Shown here: positions 49,484-57,601 of the stretch, one piece after another | Layout: every line of letters begins with the position of its first letter | Numbering within the stretch: position 1 is the stretch's first letter | Assembly (NCBI GenBank): GCA_963210315.1 | Contig: OY723255.1 | Coordinates: 2,294,001 to 2,358,000 of the forward strand | Length of the DNA: 64,000 nucleotides | Source of the DNA: Rhynchopus euleeides | Lineage: Eukaryota; Euglenozoa; Diplonemea; Diplonemida; Diplonemidae | Direction of reading: 5' to 3' | Position numbers and translations under genes: made by a program | Notes under the pieces: model-generated | Told to the model about the DNA's origin: nothing | The model's database searches: none | Seen by the model: the letters and a program-made list of their open reading frames with translations, nothing else

Positions 49484-49569
49484 CAGTTGTGCGTTTGTGC
49501 AACGAACACAATAGTGTTGCATCTGAGATGAGAAGAGGGCAGATGATTGACGCAGTGCTGTCTCTCCAG
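49484..49569 (+). promoter_or_regulatory. Splice-acceptor module before the carbonic anhydrase gene
   Basis: GAGGCAGTTGTGCGTTTGTG, GTTGCATCTGAGATGAGAAG, GATTGACGCAGTGCTGTCTC and a CCAG acceptor ending at 49569. It is the same module as in front of the WD genes, so the carbonic anhydrase gene seems to use a WD-type upstream region. Confidence 0.5.
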
Positions 49570-49899
49570 ATTGCCCCACTCCCCCCTCCCTCACGAAGCC
49601 CCCCTTCCCACCCTTGCCAGTGCAGTGTTGAATATACCCCTGTGAGCACGTATTTGTTGTCGGGCACAGGTGAGGGGACTAACGTTTTGTGGGAAAGCCC
49701 TCCTGCTGGCCGTACTGTGGTGTGGCTTGTGGGATGGCACGCGGGGACCGCCCACCCCATTTCTGAAAGCACTTCCGGCAAGTCTCAGGCCCCCCTCAGA
49801 CTGGCCTCCAGACTGCCGCACGGGGAGCGGGAGCCCACCGTGCACACTTCACCCCCTTTCACTTTCCCCAGCACACAGGACACAAGCAGCCGAACCAAC

Positions 49900-50481
49900 A
49901 TGTCCGCCAACAGAGATGCGATCCTTGCTGCGAACGAGAAGTATGCGGCGGGGTTCGGCACAAAGGCTGACCTCGCCATGCCGCCCGGGAGACAGCTTCT
50001 GATCCTGACGTGCATGGACGCGCGGCTCGACCCCGCTGCCTTTGCAGGGCTTGCCGAGGGGGATGCGCACGTCGTGCGGAACGCAGGGGGCCGTGCGAGC
50101 GACGACGCCATCAGGTCCCTCGTCATTTCGCACAAGCTGCTGGGCACACGCGACTGGTATGTCGTCCATCACACCGACTGCGGGATGCACCTGTTCGACG
50201 ACGCGACCATGGGGTCGCTCCTCGAGACGAGCCTCGCGACGGCTGCCTTCGACGGGACCCGGTGGGCGAACCAGAAGGACGAAGGCGGGTCTGCTGCTGG
50301 GCACTACGTCAGGTGGCTCACCATCTCGGACCCAGATGCAGCTGTCGTGGCCGACGTCAAGCGCATCCGGGAGCACCCCCTCGTCGCGCGTGACGTGTCG
50401 ATTCAGGGTTTTATCTACGACGTCAAGTCGGGCCGCCTGGTTGAGGTGAAGGAAGCAACCGAGGCAGGCAGGCCTGCGTGA
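49900..50481 (+). CDS. Beta-class carbonic anhydrase
   Basis: 193 residues from the ATG in CCAACATGTC; the frame is open well upstream but that part has no similarity to the family. It interconverts CO2 and bicarbonate using zinc held by two Cys and one His. The ligand motifs are visible: C-x-D-x-R in LTCMDARLD, then H-x2-C in VHHTDCGM, with the connecting RNAGGRASDDAIRSL block typical of small beta-type enzymes. No targeting peptide is evident from this start, so it is probably cytosolic. It is intron-free and of bacterial length, so lateral acquisition is possible. It sits alone between WD11 and WD12. Confidence 0.9.
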   Translation: MSANRDAILAANEKYAAGFGTKADLAMPPGRQLLILTCMDARLDPAAFAGLAEGDAHVVRNAGGRASDDAIRSLVISHKLLGTRDWYVVHHTDCGMHLFDDATMGSLLETSLATAAFDGTRWANQKDEGGSAAGHYVRWLTISDPDAAVVADVKRIREHPLVARDVSIQGFIYDVKSGRLVEVKEATEAGRPA

Positions 50482-51821
50482 ACACGAGATCGTTCTATGC
50501 TTGGTTTTGTGCCCGAGTGGTGGTGGTGGTGGTGGTGGTGGCCTGTGTAACCCCCCTTCCCGTCCCTCCCGTCTTGCTTGTCTGTGTGGGGTGGGTTGTG
50601 TGTGGAGGGTATTCCCCTCTCTGTGCCAACTGTGTGTGTCATAGCTTGTGTCGCTTCACAGCTGGTCGGAACCAGTTGTGTGCGGCACACACACACACAC
50701 ACGAGATGCACAACTGCGAGGCGCTTGCCGTCACACACAGTCTCATGTCCCTGCCTCAATCATCAACACTTCCCCCCCCCCCCCCTCCCCTAGTTGCATT
50801 ATCTCTTCCACTTCACACCCACCACCCCACCCCAAGTGCTCGGACAACCTGCATACGAGTGAAGGGTGTAGGGCCTTCGCTCTGTGCCAGAACTGGTTTC
50901 CGTCAGCATCAAACCGTTGCCGGACCTGGTGTCAGTTTGCCACACCCTCCTCTGCCCGAAGACGGGAGAGTCGTTTGACTTCTCACGGGGGGGGGGGAGA
51001 GGGTGTGTGCATGTGTGGAGGTCACCCCAAGTATCTGCTCGGTTTGCTTCGCTTTCACGTGTGTATGTGTGGAGGCAGCACGAGAGATCGCTCGGCGCGG
51101 CCTACACTAGACAAAAACTGTCTGGAGGTTCAAAGGTTTGTTCTTGAACCGGGTTTCTCTTGAACTTACATACCTAACTACCCTGCCTTGCTTTCTGGGC
51201 GATCTTCCTTTGTTTTCAAAAAAGAAGCCCTTGGGGTTTGCGTTCTTTGCTTTGTACGGGCGACACCTTCTTTTGCTGCTGAGCTGAAAGGCGCACACGC
51301 GGCTAGGCTGCCATGCACGTGATCCAGCGACCCGATGATACTTCACTTGCTGGGGAATGGACGTGCCTGGCCACACCTTCGCTGCGTGTCGCCCGGTGGC
51401 ATTGTGAATGCAGGAAAGACATGCCCCCACCCCTGTGCAGAAGTGCGAGTCTCTTTGGTTCTGTCTGAGAAGTGAAGCACCTTCGGTGCGTCTGGGGTGG
51501 AGGTCACACGATTGATTTGTGGCATCGCTTTGAGGGAATTTGTTATTGTAGTCTCATGCAATGAAGGGAAGAAATGGAACACGGAGAAAGCAGATTTGAG
51601 TTTACGGCACGCGCAGTGCCGTAATTGCAGTGCCACATCTCACCTCATCACAAGCCGAGGTGTGTGCGTTTCACCACATCCCCTCTCCCCCATTCCCCCG
51701 TGTTCAGTGGCAGGTGTTATGTGATGCTATAGTGTTCCATTTTGATCCCCATGATGCGCACACAGCACACCACCACACCATCCAGAAAAGCCGAGCAGCT
51801 GGTAGCCAAGGTATACCAGAC
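50482..51821. other. Intergenic region between carbonic anhydrase and WD12
   Basis: It contains a (TGG)n microsatellite (50517-50543), a (CA)n run (50686-50702) and a poly-C tract (about 50770-50785). From about 51740 the WD leader starts (GCGCACACAGCACACCACCAC). No other gene seen. Confidence 0.4.
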
Positions 51822-52677
51822 ATGGACGTGTCTGTTCGTCATGCGTTGACCGGGGACAGCTGTGTCGTCGGAGTTCCGGAAGGCGGGACCGTGGTCAGGC
51901 TGAAGGCGGATGCGCTGGAGGAGATGTTCCCGGGTTCCATTAACGTATCCCGTGAGGCTGCATGCGTGGCAGCACACATCGAAGGGTGTGAGGAGGAGCT
52001 GGACGATGAAGAGCGCGTTGCCGACACGGGTCTGGAGGACGGGGGTGCTGTCAAGCTCGTCCCACGTTGGCCCAAAGTCAAGGCCCCCGCTGTCTACAAC
52101 AGCGGACATGGCGAATACGTCAGATGCATCACACTGTCAAGGTGTGGGACGCTGTGTTCAGTGGGACACAATGGAGGACGTATCACTGTGTTTGACACCA
52201 CCACCGCTGATGTGGTGGCGGAATTTACACATGGCGAGGATACTGCTGCTGTAGTGGCGGACCTCACACACGACAACACGCCTATTTGGTACACTGCGTT
52301 CTCAGTCTGTGGGACGTGGTTGGCAACATGCTCGAACGGCGCCAGCTGTGTGTGGCCCACAGCAACCTGGGAGCAGGTCTGCATGCTGGACCACAACAAC
52401 ACCACTGAGGTCTTCAGTGCAGCGTGGACACACTGCGGACGCCTGGTATCCGGAGACGACTCAGGCAAACTGCGTGTGTGGGACTTGAACGGCACACCAA
52501 ACGCCACAGTGCTTGAGGGTCACAGCGGTGCTGTTATTAGCATTGCTGTGTCAGTCACGAGTATCTTCAGCGGGTCTGTTGCGGGCATTGTCGTCTCGGG
52601 CGCGATAACCTACAGCGGGTCAGAGGACAGCAGCATCCGTGTGTGGGACCTCACCACCCTCACACACACACACACCC

Positions 52678-53028
52678 AAGCCCTCAAGACTCTTAAAGCG
52701 GCCTGACTATTTAGTGTCTTCGTCGCAGCAAGGGGGCGATATATACCACCCTTTTTATTGATTTCACGTGTCAGTGTTTGACTTTTTCGCAACTTCATTT
52801 CTTCCTTTTTCTCCCTCTCCAACCCCACCCGTGACACCACCAGGGTTTAGCTAGCCCTGGTCCGATTATCCCCGGTTCTTCGCTGAAGAGACGCGGCCGG
52901 GGGGAGGGGTACGAAGAGTACGCGTCGAAACCGGTGTCACGTCGTGTTGGGGAATCCTTCGGGAGTGCGATACTGAAGGGGAGGTGCTACTGCCCGTGCA
53001 GGGCGACACCGCCTTAAAACTTTATAAC
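52678..53028 (+). repeat. Terminal direct repeat, left, of copy A
   Basis: Starts AAGCCCTCAAGACTCTTAAA and ends CTTTATAAC. It contains a TATATA stretch (about 52739), the hammerhead-like core and a GGCGACACCGCC region. Confidence 0.85.
52830..52941 (+). ncRNA. Hammerhead ribozyme candidate (type III), copy A left
   Basis: The core reads in order: GUC cleavage triplet (52860-52862), stem I CGA/UCG, CUGAAGA (52883-52889), stem II GACGCG/CGCGUC (52890-52895 with 52921-52926), GAAA (52927-52930), and stem III (CUGGU 52857-52861 with ACCGG 52930-52934). Outer CGUGACACC/GGUGUCACG arms (52830-52838, 52933-52941) could extend the closing helix. Inside loop II a GUAC/GUAC hairpin can form. All invariant core bases are present. 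A competing ACCAGGG/CCCUGGU hairpin covers the cleavage triplet. Confidence 0.7.
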
Positions 53029-53336
53029 CACACACAAACCCTCTATTCCCCCAGGCCTGATGAGCAATCCCCCCTGCCTCATGTTGTGACTTCCTTTCTA
53101 CCTTGCACAAAACATCCCATTTGCCCCTTTACTTCCTTCGAAAGTGTTGTGACTACCCCCCCTTCCCCACCCCTCGGGAGTGCCACTCCTCTGGTGGTTA
53201 AAAGTGACCCGCCGTTGTGCCTTCGGCATCTGTTGCGTGTGCCGTCGTATTCTTCCTATGCACTAGTTATAGCTATCCGGGGGCGGCCTGCTGTCGCACC
53301 AGTGGGCTGCCCCACCTCTGCACCCTCGGTTTTAAG

Positions 53337-53495
53337 ATGTTCACCACAGCGGAGAATGATCCCCTTCTCTGTGGCGATCGAGCCAAGCTGGACGAGGTTC
53401 GCCTTCGGGCGAAGGTCATGTGGGCGGACAAAAGGTGCCTGCTCCTGAGACTCATCAGCAACCTGCTTCTTCCTTCAAGCCCTCAAGACTCTTGA
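53337..53495 (+). CDS. Small ORF in the retrozyme-like interior, copy A
   Basis: 52 residues, MFTTAENDPLLCGDRAKLDE at the start, rich in basic residues and Leu (RLRAKVMWADKRCLLLRLIS). The same ORF is in copy B with two substitutions. Its stop lies just inside the right terminal repeat. Unknown function; it may be fortuitous. Confidence 0.3.
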   Translation: MFTTAENDPLLCGDRAKLDEVRLRAKVMWADKRCLLLRLISNLLLPSSPQDS

Positions 53496-53827
53496 AGCGG
53501 CCTGACTATTTAGTGTCTTCGTCGCAGCAAGGGGGCGATATATACCACCCTTTTTATTGATTTCACGTGTCAGTGTTTGACTTTTTCGCAACTTCATTTC
53601 TTCCTTTTTCTCCCTCTCCAACCCCACCCGTGACACCACCAGGGTTTAGCTAGCCCTGGTCCGATTATCCCCGGTTCTTCGCTGAAGAGACGCGGCCGGG
53701 GGGAGGGGTACGAAGAGTACGCGTCGAAACCGGTGTCACGTCGTGTTGGGGAATCCTTCGGGAGTGCGATACTGAAGGGGAGGTGCTACTGCCCGTGCAG
53801 GGCGACACCGCCTTAAAACTTTATAAC
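53477..53827 (+). repeat. Terminal direct repeat, right, of copy A
   Basis: Offset by exactly 799 bp from the left repeat and nearly identical to it (TCTTGAAGCGG against TCTTAAAGCGG). Confidence 0.85.
53629..53740 (+). ncRNA. Hammerhead ribozyme candidate (type III), copy A right
   Basis: Same sequence as 52830-52941, with CUGAAGA at 53682-53688. Cleavage at both sites of a read-through transcript would release a 799-nt RNA. Confidence 0.7.
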
Positions 53828-54307
53828 CACACACACACACCCTGGATGGGCACACTGGTGCCATCTCCGGCATTGCCCTCACGAATGATGAGCAGCACCT
53901 GGTATCGTGCTCTGGCGACAAGTCACTCAAGGTGTGGTGCACAACCACCCTCAGCTGCCTGCGTACTGTGCAACTGGGCTGCGATCCCGACTCACTCGCC
54001 GTGTCACATCTATGTGATGTTGTTGCAGTGCAGACTGCTATGGCAGAAGCCACCGCACTGTACCGCCTCAGCACAGGTGAGTGTCTCGGGAAGTTTCAGT
54101 CAGAAGGCACTGGTGTTGCACTCAGTCCCTGCGAGAGGTGGCTCTTCGTGCCGATGAACTACACTTGTGTCTCTGTGTGTGCTGTGTCTTCCGTTTCACC
54201 CTGAGTGCAGTGTACCCTTGCGTGACTCATGTGGTTCACCTTGCTTGCACCGCCTTGCATTCTAGCCTCCCGAGCACGCAACACTCTCTGACCCCTGCTC
54301 GGGGTGG

Positions 54308-54372
54308 AGGCAGCTGTGCTTTCTCTGAGATGAGAAAATGGCATAATGGCTGACGCAGTGCTCTCTCTGCAG
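54308..54372 (+). promoter_or_regulatory. Splice-acceptor module before WD13
   Basis: GAGGCAGCTGTGCTTTCTCTG, GAGAAAATGGCATAATGGCT, GACGCAGTGCTCTCTCTGCAG ending at 54372; 168 nt after the original WD12 stop and 153 nt before the WD13 start. Confidence 0.6.
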
Positions 54373-54524
54373 ACTGCTCCACACCCCCTCCCCCTCCCGC
54401 TATCTGTCTGCCCTGTGACACCGCCCCACACACCACCCCAACCACCCCCGCCAGGCATACCAAAAATTCTACTGACACACTTCAGGAATCTGTCACTGGC
54501 TTGCATTGCACGCAGCCACCAGAC

Positions 54525-55658
54525 ATGGATGTGACTGTTCGTCATGCCGAGACCGGGGACAGCTGTGTCGTCGGAGTTCCGGAAGGCGGGACCGTGGTCG
54601 GGCTGAAGGAGGATGCGCTGGAGGAGATGTTTCCGGGTTCTATAAACGCAGACCGCGAGGCTGCATGCGTGGCAGCACACATCGAAGGGCGTGAGGAGGA
54701 GCTGAACGATGAAGCGCGCGTTGCCGACACGGGTCTGGAGGACGGGGGTGCTGTCAAGCTCGTCCCACGCTGGCCCACAGTCAAGGCCCCCGCTGTCTAC
54801 TCATCTCCGCATGGGAAACAGATGGTCCGCATCGCACTGTCGCGGTGTGGGAAGCTGTGCTCAGTGGGTGACGACGACGGGGGTATCGCCGTGTTTGACA
54901 CCGTCACCGCTGATATGGTGGCGGACTTAACGCACGGCAATCCAGGAACCATCCCGTGCAGTGCCTTCTCAGTATGCGGCACGTGGCTTGCAACAGGCTC
55001 CATTGATCGCACCATCCGCGTGTGGTTGACAGCAACCTGGGAGCAGGTCTGCACGCTGGACCACAGCAACACTGCGGTGTTCAGTGCAGCGTGGACGCAC
55101 TGCGGATGTCTGGTGTCAGGAGACTCCAATGGCAAAGTGCGCGTGTGGGACTTGAAGGGCACACCGAGCGCCACAGCACTGGTGGGTCACAGCGGGGCTG
55201 TTCTCAGCGTTGCTGTGTCTCCCACGACAATCTTCAGCGCGTCATATGACACGACCATCCGTGTGTGGGACCTCAGCACCCTCACATACACACACACCCT
55301 GGATGAGCACTGTGGTGCCGTCTCCAGTGTCGGGCTTACGAAGGACGAGCAGCACCTGGTGTCCTGTGCCCATGACGGGCAACTCAAGGTGTGGTGCACA
55401 ACCACCCTCAGCTGCCTGCGTACTGTGCAGCTGGACAATGACTGCTACTCCCTTGCTATTTCACAGCCAGGTGATGTTGTTGCAGTGGTGACTCCTGACA
55501 GTCTCGCCACCACACTGTACCGCCTCAGCACAGGTGAGTGTCTGGGGAATGTAAACACAGAGGGCGTTGCTGTTGCACTCAGCCCCTGCGGGAGGTGGCT
55601 CTTCACAACGAACACCAACTCTGTCTGTGTGTCTGATGTGTCTTCCGTCTCACCCTGA
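54525..55658 (+). CDS. WD13: ubiquitin-like + WD40 protein
   Basis: 377 residues from the ATG in CAGACATGG. Closest to WD14 in this window: both share the HCGAVSSVGLTKDEQHLVS segment, VTPDSL in blade 6 and an otherwise similar propeller. Face positions: KQMVR, PGTIPC, TAVFS, GAVLS. The ubiquitin-like domain has NADREAACVA and NDEARVADTG in place of NASREAACVA and DDEERVADTG. Confidence 0.85.
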   Translation: MDVTVRHAETGDSCVVGVPEGGTVVGLKEDALEEMFPGSINADREAACVAAHIEGREEELNDEARVADTGLEDGGAVKLVPRWPTVKAPAVYSSPHGKQMVRIALSRCGKLCSVGDDDGGIAVFDTVTADMVADLTHGNPGTIPCSAFSVCGTWLATGSIDRTIRVWLTATWEQVCTLDHSNTAVFSAAWTHCGCLVSGDSNGKVRVWDLKGTPSATALVGHSGAVLSVAVSPTTIFSASYDTTIRVWDLSTLTYTHTLDEHCGAVSSVGLTKDEQHLVSCAHDGQLKVWCTTTLSCLRTVQLDNDCYSLAISQPGDVVAVVTPDSLATTLYRLSTGECLGNVNTEGVAVALSPCGRWLFTTNTNSVCVSDVSSVSP

Positions 55659-56001
55659 GTGCAGTGTCTCTGGACCCTGTCCCCACCCTTGCATGTTTCA
55701 TGTGTTACACCTTGCATTCTGCCCAGTACAGCACTTTTTGACTCCTGCTCCGTTGGGCGGCAGCTGTGCAGTGCATCTGCAACGATATAAATACGCGTAC
55801 TAGACGTCCTTCCGTCGATAACTTACTTGGCGCTATGGAAACACAAAACTGGAACGAAGAAAAAGTTTTGTTGACCGCTTCCACCACTCCTCTGCACAAG
55901 TCTCACGACCCGCTATTGTGTGTTTCTGTTGTCTGAAGTACAGAAGGTGCGGTGGAGCACAAAGCGCCCTATCACTTCACAGCTACAACCGCTCTGATGA
56001 A
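55659..56001. other. Intergenic region with nested repeat remnants
   Basis: Usual WD 3' sequence, then an element 1-type terminus in reverse (55862-55960; GTTGACCGCTTCCACCA, CTGAAGTACAGAAGGTGCGG) and a truncated F3 B repeat (55964-55996) directly against A1 of element 2. Several elements have landed in the same place. Confidence 0.5.
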
Positions 56002-56117
56002 TTTTTCAGCACACTTCGATGTGGGCGGAAAGTGTCGCGTGCTTGTTCGTGCCCTTGTGCTCCTCACTCACGACACCATCATCAGCAGGAGTGTGAGTGT
56101 GGAAGCGTCAACGCAAA
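56002..56117 (+). repeat. Split direct repeat A1 of element 2
   Basis: TTTTTCAGCACACTTCGATG ... GTGTGGAAGCGTCAACGCAAA; identical by eye to 60292-60407. Confidence 0.85.
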
Positions 56118-56192
56118 TTATCGAGAATCATCAACACGTGGAAGTGAAAGCTACGACTGACCGAAGAGGAGCGACATCAAGGAGAAAACAAG

Positions 56193-56476
56193 AGGTATCA
56201 AGGAGACCAAGAGGCAGGACCCTCCTACCGGGGAGACTGTACTCTGTGAAAGCGAGGTATCAAAAGAGGCAGGACCTTCCTACCGGGGAGACTGTCCACT
56301 GTGAAAGCGAGGTATCAAAAGAGGCAGGACCTTCCTACCGGGGAGACTGTCCACTGTGAAAGCGAGGTATCAAAAGAGGCAGGACCTTCCTACCGGGGAG
56401 ACTGTACTCTGTGAAAGCGAGGTATCAAAAGAGGCAGGACCTTCCTACCGGGGAGACTGTCCTCTGGGTGCGAGCG
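56193..56476 (+). repeat. 55-bp minisatellite between A1 and gag of element 2
   Basis: Five units beginning AGGTATCAAAAGAGGCAGGA, continuing CCTTCCTACCGGGGAGACTG and ending in GTGAAAGCG. The first and last units are diverged. Confidence 0.9.
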
Positions 56477-56554
56477 AGAGAGGAGCGGCATAGGAAGAGG
56501 GGCAGGAGAAGCGCGTACAGGTGGGGGAGCCGGACGGGTGAGAGTTGAACGGTA

Positions 56555-57601
56555 ATGGCCTACTCCGCCGTGGACTGGGACAGGGTGGTGCCGTCCTTGG
56601 CAGGTCCGGGCGATGGCATGAATGCTCCGCAGGAGGCCTGCATCTTCCCGTCGTGCGGGGTCTCTCACAGCGCGACAATCACGTGCTACCGCTGTGGGTG
56701 CCGCACGACAAAGTCGTGCATGAAAAAGCACACGACGGCCGGCACCGCCGAGCTTTTTATGCAGACGGCGGGGGAGCCCCACTGGATATGTCCAGCGTGC
56801 TCCTGGCTGGCCAGCCCAGACGCGTTGCCGGAGGAACACCCTGTGGAGCACTCCGACAGTGATGACTGGGAAGACGACGCGCAGCAGGAGGGGGACATGA
56901 ACCAACCGGAGCAGTCTGCCAGCGCGCACGAGGGATCAGACAAGCTGGACCAAGTCCTCGCGGAGCTCGTCACCATCAAGAAGCAAAACACGAGACTGGA
57001 GGCCAGGGTGATCGACATGGAGAAGGCTTTGAAGGGGATGGGTGACCGCCTGCAGGCCGTGGAGGAGGAGCTACCCGCAGATTTTAGTCCCCACGTAGTC
57101 GCAACGTGGGGCACCATGGCTTCAGCTCATATGAGAAGGGAGGTGAGGAACAAGCTGTCTACAGCTTTTAACGAGGCGGCGATCGGGGCGATCGGCGAGA
57201 ACAAGGCAGACTGGCTGGATCACCTCAAGCGGGCTTTCGAGACTCTGGACAACATCCCCCTCCTCGTCAACAGCACCGGGCTGAACCAGGCTCACCGCAA
57301 GGGCCTGCACCACACAGCGGCAAGGTTGTCGGCGCTGACGGTGGTGCGGGGGAAAACGGCCCGAGGGGTGTACGAGCAGAAATGCCTTGATGCGGGGTTC
57401 GCGGGTTTCTCCGCTGTTCTACACCACAAATTTGTGAAGGACGCCGTGGATGCAGCGTCGCGGGAGGAGCAAGCGGAGAGGTCCCGCTCAGCCGTTTTTC
57501 CTCAACAGCGAGACTGGCGCTACGAACCGTATCACACACCGTCGGGAAAGGGGAAGGGAAGGGGGAAGGGGCACACCGGGTCAAAGGGATCAAAGCAATG
57601 A
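56555..57601 (+). CDS. Gag-like protein of element 2
   Basis: 348 residues. Same design as Gag of element 1: a Cys-rich block (C-x4-C, CYRCGC, TKSCMKK, HWICPAC), an acidic linker (EHSDSDDWEDDAQQEGD), a coiled coil (KKQNTRLEARVIDMEKALKG) and a Gly/Lys-rich C-terminus (GKGKGRGKGHTGSKGSK). It ends TGA with CTC following, and the same frame stays open into the recombinase; the TGA also overlaps the ATG of the next ORF (ATGA at 57598-57601). Confidence 0.8.
   Translation: MAYSAVDWDRVVPSLAGPGDGMNAPQEACIFPSCGVSHSATITCYRCGCRTTKSCMKKHTTAGTAELFMQTAGEPHWICPACSWLASPDALPEEHPVEHSDSDDWEDDAQQEGDMNQPEQSASAHEGSDKLDQVLAELVTIKKQNTRLEARVIDMEKALKGMGDRLQAVEEELPADFSPHVVATWGTMASAHMRREVRNKLSTAFNEAAIGAIGENKADWLDHLKRAFETLDNIPLLVNSTGLNQAHRKGLHHTAARLSALTVVRGKTARGVYEQKCLDAGFAGFSAVLHHKFVKDAVDAASREEQAERSRSAVFPQQRDWRYEPYHTPSGKGKGRGKGHTGSKGSKQ

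Larger units (their letters stand above)
52678..53827 (+). mobile_element. Retrozyme-like non-autonomous element, copy A
   Basis: 1150 bp with 351-bp direct terminal repeats at 52678-53028 and 53477-53827 and a 448-bp interior. It is flanked by a 15-bp duplication CACACACACACACCC (52663-52677 and 53828-53842). Each terminal repeat holds a hammerhead ribozyme-like core. There is no RT, gag or integrase. The interior ends with a 52-residue ORF (53337-53495) also present in copy B. The repeat ends are AAGCCC..ATAAC, not TG..CA, and the long duplication is unlike integrase-based LTR elements. Confidence 0.85.
51822..54204 (+). pseudogene. WD12: ubiquitin-like/WD40 gene split by a retrozyme-like insertion
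   Basis: From ATG 51822 (MDVSVRHALTGD) the frame runs through the ubiquitin-like domain and blades 1-4, then at 52678 enters the inserted element and stops at 52704-52706. After the insertion (53828) the remaining blades continue in phase to a TGA at 54202-54204. Two internal partial duplications are present: a second VVADLTH segment (about 52245) and a repeated serine-glycine blade edge (SGSVAGIVVSGAITYSGS, about 52570-52620), so the copy had already changed before the insertion. Confidence 0.85.

Noticed and set aside
50517-50543. (TGG)n, (CA)n, poly-C and (CT)n tracts as features of interest
   Set aside because: Simple microsatellites common in this DNA; nothing beyond slippage is needed to explain them.
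52931-52950. Type I hammerhead reading with GUC at 52936-52938
   Set aside because: Stem I bases next to the core would not pair; the type III reading with GUC at 52860-52862 pairs correctly in all three stems.
52678-53827. Element copy A as a miniature LTR retrotransposon (TRIM)
   Set aside because: Ends are not TG..CA, no clear primer-binding site follows the left repeat, and duplications are 15-16 bp rather than 4-6 bp.
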